From Acinetobacter suaedae (GTDB taxonomy: Bacteria > Pseudomonadota > Gammaproteobacteria > Pseudomonadales > Moraxellaceae): DNA of 64,000 nt. Position numbers and translations under genes: made by a program. This document shows positions 33,171 to 40,975 of the stretch, in pieces. The stretch covers positions 186,001 to 250,000 of the forward strand of contig NZ_CP043909.1 of NCBI RefSeq assembly GCF_008630915.1, in the 5' to 3' direction. The first letter of the stretch is position 1. Every line of letters starts with the position of its first letter. Under the pieces are notes generated by a model that was not told the DNA's origin, searched no databases, and was given only the letters and a program-made list of their open reading frames with translations.

Positions 33171-34611
33171 GTGTTCCATATTTATCAATCATGATTGAAC
33201 TGGCTTCATTCAACCCTCGTACTGTGACATTGACCCCGTTTCTTTGGAACTTATTGACCACAGAATCCAACATTGCCACAGAGGTGACATCCCAAATATG
33301 AGAATGGGTTAAATCAATAATGACGTCATTGATATTTTCTTTAAAGTCAAAACCCTGCATGAACTTTTCTGCGGAGCTGAAAAAGATCTGTCCTTTGAGA
33401 TCATAAACACGGGTTGAGCCTTCGAGGTGGCGTTCTACACGAATATCATTTTCCAATTTATTGGCAAGGAACAAGGCAGAAAGCAGCACACCAGTAAGTA
33501 CCCCAAGTGCAAGATTATGGGTTGCCACAACAACGATCACGGTTGCGATCATCACAATGTTACTGCTTTGCGGATTTTCTTTAAAACTGGTGAGCGACTT
33601 CCATTCAAAGGTACTGATTGAGACCATAATCATGACAGCAACCAAGGCAGCCATTGGAATAACTCTCAGCCAATCACTAATAAATACCACCAGAATCAGA
33701 AGGAAAACACCTGCTGAGAATGTAGATAATCGTGTTAAACCACCTGATTTTACGTTAATCATGGATTGACCAATCATGGCACATCCCGCCATACCCCCCA
33801 TAAAGCCCGAAGCAATATTGGCAATACCTTGACCTTTACATTCTTGGAATTTATCACTCGGCGTATCTGTCATTTCGTCCACAATCGTGGCAGTCATCAT
33901 CGACTCAAGTAAACCCACGGCTGCAAGTGCAATTGAATAGGGCAAGATGATCGTCAATGTTTCAAGGTTTAAAGGGATATCAGGTAACAAAAACACGGGA
34001 AGGGTATCTGGTAATTGCCCCATATCCCCAACGGTGCGAACATCAATACCGAAGCTAATCGCGATCAGGGTAATGATGATGATACACATCAATGGAGAAG
34101 GAATTAATTTGCCGATTTTAGGCAGTAAAGGAAATAAATAGATGATTGCTAAACCAAATGCAACTAAGGCGTATACATACCAAGTCACATTAATCAGTTC
34201 AGGAAGCTGTGCCATAAAAATGAGAATAGCAAGCGCATTCACAAAGCCAATCACCACTGATTTAGAGACAAATCGCATTAACTTTGCCAGTTTTAAATAA
34301 CCCGCAATGATTTGAATCACCCCTGTCAGGATGGTGGCAGCAAGTAAATATTCTAAACCATGCTCTTTGACTAAAGTGACCATAAGTAAGGCCATTGCAC
34401 CTGTGGCAGCGGAGATCATGCCCGGTCTTCCGCCGACAAATGAGATGACGACTGCGATACAAAAAGAAGCGTATAAACCAATTTTGGGATCGACACCCGC
34501 GATGATGGAAAATGCAATCGCTTCAGGGATCAGCGCCAAGCCGACCACAAGACCCGCCAGCACATCGCCACGGATATTAGAGAACCATTGTTCTCGTACG
34601 TTGGAAAACAT
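33157..34611 (-). CDS. SulP-family anion transporter with STAS domain
   Basis: 484 residues. It has the SulP start ([19 protein letters not shown]), about twelve membrane segments, and a C-terminal cytoplasmic STAS domain from about 390 ([10 protein letters not shown]). Relatives carry sulfate or bicarbonate; nothing here fixes which. It is followed by an overlapping EamA transporter gene. An 11-bp inverted repeat lies 34 bases upstream of its start. Confidence 0.9.
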   Translation of the reverse strand: MFSNVREQWFSNIRGDVLAGLVVGLALIPEAIAFSIIAGVDPKIGLYASFCIAVVISFVGGRPGMISAATGAMALLMVTLVKEHGLEYLLAATILTGVIQIIAGYLKLAKLMRFVSKSVVIGFVNALAILIFMAQLPELINVTWYVYALVAFGLAIIYLFPLLPKIGKLIPSPLMCIIIITLIAISFGIDVRTVGDMGQLPDTLPVFLLPDIPLNLETLTIILPYSIALAAVGLLESMMTATIVDEMTDTPSDKFQECKGQGIANIASGFMGGMAGCAMIGQSMINVKSGGLTRLSTFSAGVFLLILVVFISDWLRVIPMAALVAVMIMVSISTFEWKSLTSFKENPQSSNIVMIATVIVVVATHNLALGVLTGVLLSALFLANKLENDIRVERHLEGSTRVYDLKGQIFFSSAEKFMQGFDFKENINDVIIDLTHSHIWDVTSVAMLDSVVNKFQRNGVNVTVRGLNEASSIMIDKYGTHAKI

Positions 34612-34934
34612 AGAAATAGCCTATTTATTTGAAAAGTTAAAAGGCTAGTGATGTGATATATAACAAACACACGACTACACCACATCACTAGACAGTGATG
34701 AGTTATTTACAAAAGGGGGCTGTAAAAACTAGGGTGGCGTAAGTGTCATTATAAAAAAGAGGGGGTGTACGAAAGTGTCGCTAGCATAACATTTTAGGGG
34801 GAGGATTGCCAAATTTCGTAGAAAACGATATAAATTAATTTGATCATTAAAAGATTGTTTTATAAATTTATTTACCACTTTTAAATGGTTGATGTTTGAA
34901 GAGACGGATTACTTATTCAAAATAAGAGCAACTT
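34612..34934. other. Divergent intergenic region, SulP gene / 234-residue protein gene
   Basis: 323 bases. It contains the inverted repeat at 34645-34691 and a third copy of its core at 34694-34700. The right half is AT-rich with no clear feature besides AAGAG before GTG 34935. Confidence 0.5.
34645..34691. repeat. 11-bp inverted repeat upstream of the SulP gene
   Basis: CTAGTGATGTG at 34645-34655 is the exact complement of CACATCACTAG at 34681-34691, 25 bases apart. AGTGATG recurs at 34694-34700, giving three copies of one core in 56 bases. The arrangement suits a dimeric or multimeric regulator, or a leader hairpin in the SulP mRNA. Confidence 0.65.
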
Positions 34935-35639
34935 GTGAATAGAAAATTAAGAAAAGTGTTGGTCTTTCTTTTTATATTATACGTTTTAATGAGTACGATT
35001 GATTTGGTTAGTCATATCATGAATACGTATGTAAGATTTGAAAAATTTGGACAGCAGCATTGTGCACTCATTCAAATGATGTCAAATCATAAACAGTGTG
35101 ATCGATTAATTTCTTATCGATATCAAATGATTACATTTGAAGACTCCCATCATTATGCAAATGAATATTATGTTTCTATATATCAATTAAAATTTGATGC
35201 GATGCATCATTTAATCCAAAGAGTGAAAGAGGCTGAACATGATGGGGTGATATTTCAAAAAGATCAAAGTCATGAATATTTTTTTGCGCAAGCTCCCTCC
35301 AAGCGTGTTTGGCTTCTTCCTAATTTAAAAAAATATTGTTTGGGTTTAAGTGAACCCTGTCTTCGGAAAAGAATGGGTTCATCTGATAATTACATCAAGG
35401 AATACGGATCATATTTGGTATACGGTCAAGATCAATTATTTGAGAAAATAGATAAAGCTGAGAACCTGACCTGTAATCAAAGCTTAATTTTAAATAATGA
35501 TGTTATTAATAAAAATTTTGAAAGGTTTCAATTATATATCCCTAGAAATACCGTAAAGACAACTTCTCTGATTTGCTATGATGAAGAAAGTAGTGTGGTT
35601 CGCTTAATTTCAAAAGTAACTACAGCTTCTCTGCGATAG
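34935..35639 (+). CDS. Single-pass membrane protein of unknown function
   Basis: 234 residues. An N-terminal basic patch and one membrane helix (about 8-28) suggest a periplasmic domain anchored to the inner membrane. The rest has no motif I recognise; it holds several cysteines (about positions 43, 55, 136, 142, 185 and 214) that could form disulfides. It starts at GTG with AAGAG upstream. The gene is AT-rich compared with neighbours. A bidirectional terminator separates it from hisA. Confidence 0.65.
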   Translation: MNRKLRKVLVFLFILYVLMSTIDLVSHIMNTYVRFEKFGQQHCALIQMMSNHKQCDRLISYRYQMITFEDSHHYANEYYVSIYQLKFDAMHHLIQRVKEAEHDGVIFQKDQSHEYFFAQAPSKRVWLLPNLKKYCLGLSEPCLRKRMGSSDNYIKEYGSYLVYGQDQLFEKIDKAENLTCNQSLILNNDVINKNFERFQLYIPRNTVKTTSLICYDEESSVVRLISKVTTASLR

Positions 35640-35652
35640 ATTGCGTATACAT

Positions 35653-35679
35653 AAAAAAAGAGCCGTAAGGCTCTTTTTT
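35653..35679. terminator. Bidirectional terminator before hisA
   Basis: AAAAAAAGAGCC-GTAA-GGCTCTTTTTT, with A and T tracts on both sides; serves both convergent genes. Confidence 0.9.
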
Positions 35680-35689
35680 AGCATTTTGT

Positions 35690-36421
35690 TTAGAGACGAT
35701 CTTCATCCAGTAATAACTGTGCTTCACGAAGGTTTAGTGTACCTTCATAAATCGCACGGCCTGTGATCGCACCTAAAATGCCTTTTTGGCCTTTTAAATT
35801 ACGCACATCATCGAGGTTGGTTACACCGCCTGAAGCGATCACCGGTAAGCCAGAATATTGCGCTAGGTTCACGGTTTGCTCTACGTTGACCCCTTGCATC
35901 ATGCCATCACGTGCAATATCGGTGTAAACGATGCTAGATACACCAGCATCTGCAAAACGTTTTGCTAAATCAGTGGCTTTTACATCGGTGACATTTGCCC
36001 AACCATCAGTTGCGACCATGCCATTGATTGCATCAATGCCCACAATGATATGACCTGCAAAGCGTTTACATGCTTCTTCAACAAACTCAGGCTCTTTCAC
36101 TGCTTTTGTCCCAATAATGACAAAAGTTACGCCCGCATCAAGATAGTGTTCAATGGTTTCAAGTGAACGAATACCACCACCGATTTGAATCGGGAGTTCA
36201 GGTTGTGCACGCGCAATCGCTTCGACAACTGGTTTATGAATCGGTGTACCTGCGAAAGCACCATTTAAATCAACTAAGTGTAATCGACGTGCACCTTCAT
36301 TGACCCAGTGCTGTGCTGTTGCGACAGGATCATCAGAGAAAACGGTATCGTCTTCCATACGACCTTGTTTTAAACGAACACATTTGCCATCTTTCAGGTC
36401 AATTGCAGGGATGATTAGCAT
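35690..36421 (-). CDS. hisA: ProFAR isomerase (1-(5-phosphoribosyl)-5-[(5-phosphoribosylamino)methylideneamino]imidazole-4-carboxamide isomerase)
   Basis: 243 residues, (beta-alpha)8 barrel homologous to HisF. The catalytic Asp8 lies in Met-Leu-Ile-Ile-Pro-Ala-Ile-Asp-Leu, and the second acid in Tyr-Thr-Asp-Ile-Ala-Arg-Asp-Gly. Phosphate loops Ile-Gly-Gly-Gly-Ile and Ala-Ser-Gly-Gly-Val are intact. It carries out the ring-opening isomerisation step of histidine synthesis. ATG 36421 has GGAGCG 6 bases upstream; a frame reaching 36484 has no such site. Confidence 0.96.
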   Translation of the reverse strand: MLIIPAIDLKDGKCVRLKQGRMEDDTVFSDDPVATAQHWVNEGARRLHLVDLNGAFAGTPIHKPVVEAIARAQPELPIQIGGGIRSLETIEHYLDAGVTFVIIGTKAVKEPEFVEEACKRFAGHIIVGIDAINGMVATDGWANVTDVKATDLAKRFADAGVSSIVYTDIARDGMMQGVNVEQTVNLAQYSGLPVIASGGVTNLDDVRNLKGQKGILGAITGRAIYEGTLNLREAQLLLDEDRL

Positions 36422-36538
36422 GCTTTCGCTCCTTGCGTCATCATGGAGTTTAAATTGGCTACATATTAGCAAAGTATTGTTCAATCGCTAAGCTTTGGAT
36501 GTTAGACGACTGCATCTTTCTTTAGAATTTGTGTTCAT

Positions 36539-36564
36539 AAAAAAGCCAAGCATCATAGCTTGGC
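36539..36564 (-). terminator. Terminator of the DUF805 gene
   Basis: On the minus strand GCCAAGC-loop-GCTTGGC then T6, 24 bases past the stop codon. Confidence 0.85.
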
Positions 36565-36588
36565 CGATTGATCTAGCGAGAAGGAATA

Positions 36589-37131
36589 TTATTCAGCATC
36601 GTATTGTTGATATTCCATTTGAATTTGTTGGCTTCTTTCTATGTAGTCTTGATACGCTGGAATTGCATTTGCAGCCAAACCGAAAACCAACAGGAGAGGA
36701 ATCAAAATAATATAAATCCAACCCAATACTTTTTCCCATCCAGCCGTACTTCGACTCGGGCCATAAAGATTTTCACCTTCGGTTCCTTTAGCACAGAATA
36801 AATAGATTAAAAAAATCAGGTTCAGCAACGGGACAACTATCAACAATGACAGCCAGCCTGTTTGATTGCGATCATGCAAACGACGAATGGTAAAAACAAA
36901 AGAAAAATAGAGAAATCCAATATAGAGAATGATGAATAATAAAATCGCAATAAATGGAAAATCTGAGAACTCAGAGCCATTGCCGCTGAATAGACTTGCA
37001 ATAAATGCAAGAATAAAAATAACAATACAGAAGACGATTGCGCTCAAAAAGGACCAAGCGGCATACGCGAGTCGGCCAAAACGACCTTTCGGGCTTAGCG
37101 GTTTATCTATGGTTTGGATAGGTGAATTCAT
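36589..37131 (-). CDS. DUF805 membrane protein
   Basis: 180 residues, four membrane helices. The DUF805 signature is visible: Gly-Arg-Phe-Gly-Arg-Leu-Ala-Tyr at 16-23, Thr-Ile-Arg-Arg-Leu-His-Asp-Arg-Asn-Gln-Thr-Gly-Trp near 80-92, and Gly-Thr-Glu-Gly-Glu-Asn-Leu-Tyr-Gly-Pro after the last loop. The function of the family is unknown. It sits between hisA and hisH in the same direction but has its own terminator, so it is probably not part of histidine synthesis. Confidence 0.88.
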   Translation of the reverse strand: MNSPIQTIDKPLSPKGRFGRLAYAAWSFLSAIVFCIVIFILAFIASLFSGNGSEFSDFPFIAILLFIILYIGFLYFSFVFTIRRLHDRNQTGWLSLLIVVPLLNLIFLIYLFCAKGTEGENLYGPSRSTAGWEKVLGWIYIILIPLLLVFGLAANAIPAYQDYIERSQQIQMEYQQYDAE

Positions 37132-37230
37132 TTTTATTCCTATTTAAGTGTTTTTATACAATTGTTAAAATGGAGTGATCTGTATAGATGCGAATAATAA
37201 AGAAAATAATATGAGAATTACAGAATATTT

Positions 37231-37267
37231 TTATAAAAGCAGATCAAATGAATACATTTGATCTGCT
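37231..37267 (-). terminator. Terminator of hisB-hisH
   Basis: A 13-bp perfect stem (AGCAGATCAAATG and its complement) with a 4-base loop; the minus-strand side continues into a T-rich run. Confidence 0.85.
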
Positions 37268-37279
37268 ATGGTTTTTTAA

Positions 37280-37897
37280 TTAGATTTTCCATTCCACAAA
37301 GTTTTTCAATAACTGCAAACCAGCGGTATGGCTTTTTTCAGGGTGGAATTGAGTGGCAAATAAATTATCTTTGTGAATCGCAGTACAGAAATTCACACCA
37401 TAATCACAAGTTGCCGCGATCACAGACGAGTCATTTGGTTCAACATAATAACTATGGACAAAATAAAAACGCGCATCTTGTTCGATGTTGTTCCACATCG
37501 GATGGTTTGGGTCAAGTTGATGTACTTGATTCCAACCCATGTGAGGAACTTTTAAATTTGGCATTTCTGGAAAATGCTTCACCACACCATCAAAAATTCC
37601 AAGTGCATCCACACCCCCATTTTCTTCTGATGTTTGCAATAAGGCTTGCATGCCTACACAGATCGCTAGAACAGGTTTGTTAAAAGCAGCCTGACGGACC
37701 ACTTCATCAATTCCAGCTTCGTGCATGCCTTGCATACAGTCACGCATTGCGCCTACACCTGGAAATACGATTTTATCTGCTTTCGCAACTAACTTAGGAT
37801 CATTAGTGACATCAACAGTTGCACCGACATGTTCGAGTGCTTTCGCAGCAGAGTGTAAATTGCCCATGCCATAGTCAAGTAAAGCAATACGAGTCAT
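37280..37897 (-). CDS. hisH: Imidazole glycerol phosphate synthase glutamine amidotransferase subunit
   Basis: 205 residues, class I amidotransferase. The nucleophile Cys80 is in Ala-Ile-Cys-Val-Gly-Met-Gln, and His185 and Glu187 are in Gln-Phe-His-Pro-Glu-Lys-Ser. It supplies ammonia to HisF. Its ATG shares one base with the hisB stop (TAATG), so the two are translationally coupled. Confidence 0.96.
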   Translation of the reverse strand: MTRIALLDYGMGNLHSAAKALEHVGATVDVTNDPKLVAKADKIVFPGVGAMRDCMQGMHEAGIDEVVRQAAFNKPVLAICVGMQALLQTSEENGGVDALGIFDGVVKHFPEMPNLKVPHMGWNQVHQLDPNHPMWNNIEQDARFYFVHSYYVEPNDSSVIAATCDYGVNFCTAIHKDNLFATQFHPEKSHTAGLQLLKNFVEWKI

Positions 37898-38490
37898 TAC
37901 AAACTACCTTTGGTTGACGCAATCGTATTTTCTGCACGAGGATCTACTTCACATGCCATACGTAACGCACGTGCCAATGCTTTAAACACGCTTTCAATTT
38001 GGTGGTGGCTGTTTTTACCTTTCAGGTTATCAATATGCAAGGTCATCAGTGCGTGATTGACAAAACCTTGGAAAAATTCTGAAAATAAATCGACATCGAA
38101 TGTTCCGATACGTGCGCGAGTAAATGGAATATCCATAAACAAACCAGGGCGACCAGAAAGATCAACCACAACACGAGATAAGGCTTCATCTAAAGGTGCA
38201 TAAAAATGACCGTAGCGTTTTAAACCTTTTTTATCGCCTAAAGCTTGAGCAAAGGCTTGTCCCAAGGTGATTCCACAATCTTCAACAGTATGGTGATCAT
38301 CGATTTCTAAGTCGCCATCGCAATGAATATCGATATCAAATAGACCATGGCGCTTGATTTGATCAATCATATGGTCTAAAAATGGAACTCCAGTGTTGAG
38401 TGTGCCTTGACCAGTACCATCGAGATTGAGACGAACTCGAATTTTTGTTTCGTTGGTATTTCTTACCACTTCACTGATACGTTGCGTCAT
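37897..38490 (-). CDS. hisB: Imidazoleglycerol-phosphate dehydratase
   Basis: 197 residues, a monofunctional HisB without the phosphatase domain of the enterobacterial fusion. Metal-binding histidine boxes are clear: Asp-His-Met-Ile-Asp-Gln near 45, Asp-Asp-His-His-Thr-Val-Glu-Asp near 70 and Lys-Asn-Ser-His-His-Gln-Ile-Glu near 165. It dehydrates IGP to imidazole acetol phosphate. ATG 38490 has GAGGA 9 bases upstream; an in-frame TTG five codons earlier overlaps that site and is rejected. Confidence 0.96.
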   Translation of the reverse strand: MTQRISEVVRNTNETKIRVRLNLDGTGQGTLNTGVPFLDHMIDQIKRHGLFDIDIHCDGDLEIDDHHTVEDCGITLGQAFAQALGDKKGLKRYGHFYAPLDEALSRVVVDLSGRPGLFMDIPFTRARIGTFDVDLFSEFFQGFVNHALMTLHIDNLKGKNSHHQIESVFKALARALRMACEVDPRAENTIASTKGSL

Positions 38491-38594
38491 GGACACGTTC
38501 CTCAAAAAACGTCAAAAATGATTGAATTAAAAACCAATAGTTTCGCTGTGACGAAAAAGTGACAGCATCATAGTTTGCTCAGGAGGGTTAATCA

Positions 38595-38972
38595 ATGCCT
38601 ATTAGCGTACATGCTTACAGTTCACTAGAAAATCTAGGAATTCGCACCCAGCTAGAGCGACTTTATGACACCAGCCCAGAGTTTGGTGATGGGCAAGATG
38701 CAATGGAGCAACTTGAACAAAATCTACAGCAATATACCACAGTTTATACCGCTGAATTTAACAGCAAAATTATAGGTGCAATTTGGGTGACAGGACAAGG
38801 TGAAAGCCGTGTTTTGGAATATGTGGTGGTGCATCCTGCAAATCGTGGTCGTGGTGTGGCAGAACGCCTTGTGGAAGAGGTGTGTCGTATAGAGGAAGAA
38901 CAAGGGGTGAAATTGTTTGAACCAGGGTGTGGTGCAATCCATCGTTGCTTATCGCATATTGGCAAAATTTAA
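38595..38972 (+). CDS. PanZ/PanM-like GNAT-family protein
   Basis: 125 residues, about the length of E. coli PanZ (127). The acetyl-CoA binding motif A is visible as Val-Val-His-Pro-Ala-Asn-Arg-Gly-Arg-Gly-Val-Ala, preceded by a beta strand Val-Leu-Glu-Tyr-Val. PanZ-type proteins sense acetyl-CoA and trigger maturation and control of PanD in pantothenate synthesis; that role is inferred from size and layout only. GGAGGG lies 7 bases before the ATG. It is divergent from hisB. Confidence 0.72.
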   Translation: MPISVHAYSSLENLGIRTQLERLYDTSPEFGDGQDAMEQLEQNLQQYTTVYTAEFNSKIIGAIWVTGQGESRVLEYVVVHPANRGRGVAERLVEEVCRIEEEQGVKLFEPGCGAIHRCLSHIGKI

Positions 38973-39033
38973 ATTGCTTGGATAATGGGTTGCAGTAAAA
39001 TTAAGCGCTCAATCGAAAAATCCATAAATATAC

Positions 39034-39062
39034 TTGACGGATTTTGACAAACATTGTTTAAT
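39034..39062 (+). promoter_or_regulatory. Promoter of tRNA-Phe copy 1
   Basis: TTGACG at 39034, 17 bases, TTTAAT at 39057-39062; the tRNA starts 12 bases later. Confidence 0.7.
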
Positions 39063-39073
39063 ACGCCCACTTT

Positions 39074-39149
39074 GGCGCGATAGCTCAGTCGGTAGAGCAA
39101 CGGATTGAAAATCCGTGTGTCCCCAGTTCGATCCTGGGTCACGCCACCA
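39074..39149 (+). tRNA. tRNA-Phe (anticodon GAA), copy 1
   Basis: A 76-base cloverleaf with encoded CCA. The anticodon stem CGGAT/ATCCG frames a loop with GAA; the T-arm has GTTCGATCC. The acceptor stem GGCGCGA against TCACGCC contains one C-A mismatch at pair 5-68. Identical to copy 2. Confidence 0.95.
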
Positions 39150-39163
39150 TAGATTCAAATTTC

Positions 39164-39192
39164 AATCCCTGATCCCATCAGGGATTTTTTTT
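39164..39192 (+). terminator. Terminator of tRNA-Phe copy 1
   Basis: AATCCCTGA-TCCCA-TCAGGGATT with a T8 tail. Confidence 0.9.
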
Positions 39193-39245
39193 GCCTAGTG
39201 CTTGTCTGAAAAATAAGCATTTAAATCAAAAGCTCATGATATTGA

Positions 39246-39274
39246 TTGACTATTTTGGCTAGATACGGCTTAAT
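39246..39274 (+). promoter_or_regulatory. Promoter of tRNA-Phe copy 2
   Basis: TTGACT at 39246, 17 bases, CTTAAT at 39269-39274; the tRNA starts 11 bases later. The copy has its own promoter and terminator, so the pair is not one transcript. Confidence 0.65.
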
Positions 39275-39284
39275 ACACGCCATT

Positions 39285-39360
39285 GGCGCGATAGCTCAGT
39301 CGGTAGAGCAACGGATTGAAAATCCGTGTGTCCCCAGTTCGATCCTGGGTCACGCCACCA
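39285..39360 (+). tRNA. tRNA-Phe (anticodon GAA), copy 2
   Basis: All 76 bases are the same as copy 1, including the C-A mismatch in the acceptor stem. The flanks differ apart from a short stretch just upstream, so the duplication is old or sequence identity is kept by gene conversion. Confidence 0.95.
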
Positions 39361-39365
39361 TATTC

Positions 39366-39398
39366 AAAAAGTCTCAAACAAAAGTTTGGGGCTTTTTT
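39366..39398 (+). terminator. Terminator of tRNA-Phe copy 2
   Basis: AAGTCTCAAAC pairs with GTTTGGGGCTT using two G-U pairs, AAAA loop, T6 tail. Confidence 0.8.
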
Positions 39399-39621
39399 AT
39401 TGCTTTGACTGAATTAGAAAAATGATTTTTAACCCTTTGATTAATTTATTTTGTTGATTAATCATATATCTTTGAGCTAATCTTCGGCTTGTATTTCGCT
39501 GGGTATGCTTATGTGAAACGATGTGAACTCAAAAAATAATAAGCGTGCGGAATTAAAAACTTGAGTACAACAACTCAAACAAACAAAACTTTTAATTAGA
39601 TAAAATGATAAAGGTCTTAGT

Positions 39622-40053
39622 ATGTTATCCAAAATCAAATTAGCGACTGCTGCATTATTATTGGGTGCTTTAACGGCATGTGGAGGAGGAGATGGTGATG
39701 ATTTTAACTCTTCTTTCTCTAAAACCATTACTAAAAATGGGGTGACCTATGTTTGTAAATCGCAGTCTGCTGCCAATGCGTGTGAAAATAATAACGATTG
39801 TACCGCCTGTGAGACTTCAACACCGGGTGTAGTAATTACTGCGCAGTGTGTTACAGGAGCTGGCACAGTCAAAGCGACTGAAAATGGATGTATTGCAACC
39901 ATTGGTAACGGGCAACAAACCAGTGTCTGTTCAGGAACTGCATTGAAAATGCTAACAGGTACAGGTCATACTAAACAGAAAGTAATTGCTGAAGGCGCAA
40001 CATTTAGTGCGGGTAGCGTCGTATTAAATGGCATTAAAGTAAGCTGTAGCTAA
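39622..40053 (+). CDS. Cysteine-rich lipoprotein of unknown function
   Basis: 143 residues. A signal peptide ends in the lipobox Leu-Thr-Ala-Cys20, then Gly-Gly-Gly and an acidic patch, typical of outer-membrane lipoproteins. The mature part has eight more cysteines (for example Asn-Ala-Cys-Glu and Asn-Asp-Cys-Thr-Ala-Cys-Glu), enough for four disulfides, and is rich in Thr, Gly and Val. I do not recognise the fold. AAAGG precedes the ATG and a strong terminator follows. Confidence 0.75.
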   Translation: MLSKIKLATAALLLGALTACGGGDGDDFNSSFSKTITKNGVTYVCKSQSAANACENNNDCTACETSTPGVVITAQCVTGAGTVKATENGCIATIGNGQQTSVCSGTALKMLTGTGHTKQKVIAEGATFSAGSVVLNGIKVSCS

Positions 40054-40076
40054 CTTACTCATTAAATATATTGATG

Positions 40077-40109
40077 AAAATTAAAGGTGATGCGTTCACC
40101 TTTAATTTT
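40077..40109 (+). terminator. Terminator of the cysteine-rich lipoprotein gene
   Basis: A 14-bp perfect stem AAAATTAAAGGTGA and its complement with a 5-base loop. It covers an alternative start (40087) of the next gene, which argues for ATG 40120. Confidence 0.9.
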
Positions 40110-40119
40110 GGGGTCCATC

Positions 40120-40839
40120 ATGGAAAAGTATTTATATATTTTGTTCTTAGTCATTGGCTTTGGTCTAGGGTATCTAGTGGCTGATTTTAAGCAAATCGTA
40201 CCTTCATCTGCGCCACTCGATAAACATGCAAAGAGTCCATCGATGGTCGTTAACGATTTACAAGCAATCGTCGCTTCAGTGCCATCACCGATAACCAACA
40301 GCGCAACATCATCAATCAAGACCTTGTCAGAGCAACAACGTGAACAAGTGTCTAAAATTATTGAAAATGCATCTGAACAGCAAATCGATGAATATTTAAA
40401 TAAAGCTTTTCCTAAACAGGATTTCACTGCGATCCAAAATAAAAAATTGTTTGCTCAGCGTGCTTTAGAAGAATTGAGTTCGCATAATGATCAACAGACT
40501 TTATCTGGTCGTTTAGTGTTAGGACGTACCCCTGTGATGCCGCAAATCTCTGAGGATTTGAGTCAGATCCATTCAAATCAGAGTGTTTTTGCGCATTTTG
40601 ATACCTTGGGTAAGTTTCCTGCAGATGAGCAAATATTTATTCGTTGGTTAAACCGTGACACTGGCGAAGTGTTGATGTTTACGCCACGAAAGATTACCCA
40701 AGATGTTTCCCAGAACTGGGTAAGTGCTGCGCCTCCAACTGGATGGCAAATAGGTACTTATGATGTCAAGGTTTATCAAATGCATGATCAACTTAAGCCG
40801 ATTGCTCAAGCAAGTTATCGGATTGTTGAGATTTTATAA
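40120..40839 (+). CDS. Membrane-anchored periplasmic protein of unknown function
   Basis: 239 residues: an N-terminal membrane helix (about 4-22), a Ser/Pro/Thr-rich linker, a helical middle (Glu-Gln-Gln-Arg-Glu-Gln-Val-Ser-Lys-Ile-Ile) and a C-terminal beta-rich part containing Phe-Ile-Arg-Trp-Leu-Asn-Arg-Asp-Thr-Gly-Glu-Val and Gly-Thr-Tyr-Asp-Val-Lys-Val-Tyr. The last section resembles Ig-like or DUF2914-type periplasmic modules, but weakly. TGGGG lies 7 bases before ATG 40120. Function unknown. Confidence 0.7.
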   Translation: MEKYLYILFLVIGFGLGYLVADFKQIVPSSAPLDKHAKSPSMVVNDLQAIVASVPSPITNSATSSIKTLSEQQREQVSKIIENASEQQIDEYLNKAFPKQDFTAIQNKKLFAQRALEELSSHNDQQTLSGRLVLGRTPVMPQISEDLSQIHSNQSVFAHFDTLGKFPADEQIFIRWLNRDTGEVLMFTPRKITQDVSQNWVSAAPPTGWQIGTYDVKVYQMHDQLKPIAQASYRIVEIL

Positions 40840-40930
40840 GCGTGTATCTGTGTATAGATGCAGTAAACGCTAAGTTTGTTGGTTTTGTTGATGATTTCGA
40901 TGGTGAATGCTATCGAATAACGCTAAATAC

Positions 40931-40959
40931 AAAAGAAGTCGCTATGTAGCGACTTCTTT
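40931..40959. terminator. Bidirectional terminator before the CoA-transferase gene
   Basis: A 12-bp perfect stem AAGAAGTCGCTA/TAGCGACTTCTT with a 2-base gap, flanked by A and T. Confidence 0.85.
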
Positions 40960-40975
40960 ATTGTAGAGGTTGTTT

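Noticed and set aside
39074..39360. CRISPR-like repeat from the two identical 76-base units
   Set aside because: Both units are tRNA-Phe genes with their own promoters and terminators; no CRISPR array was seen anywhere in the window.
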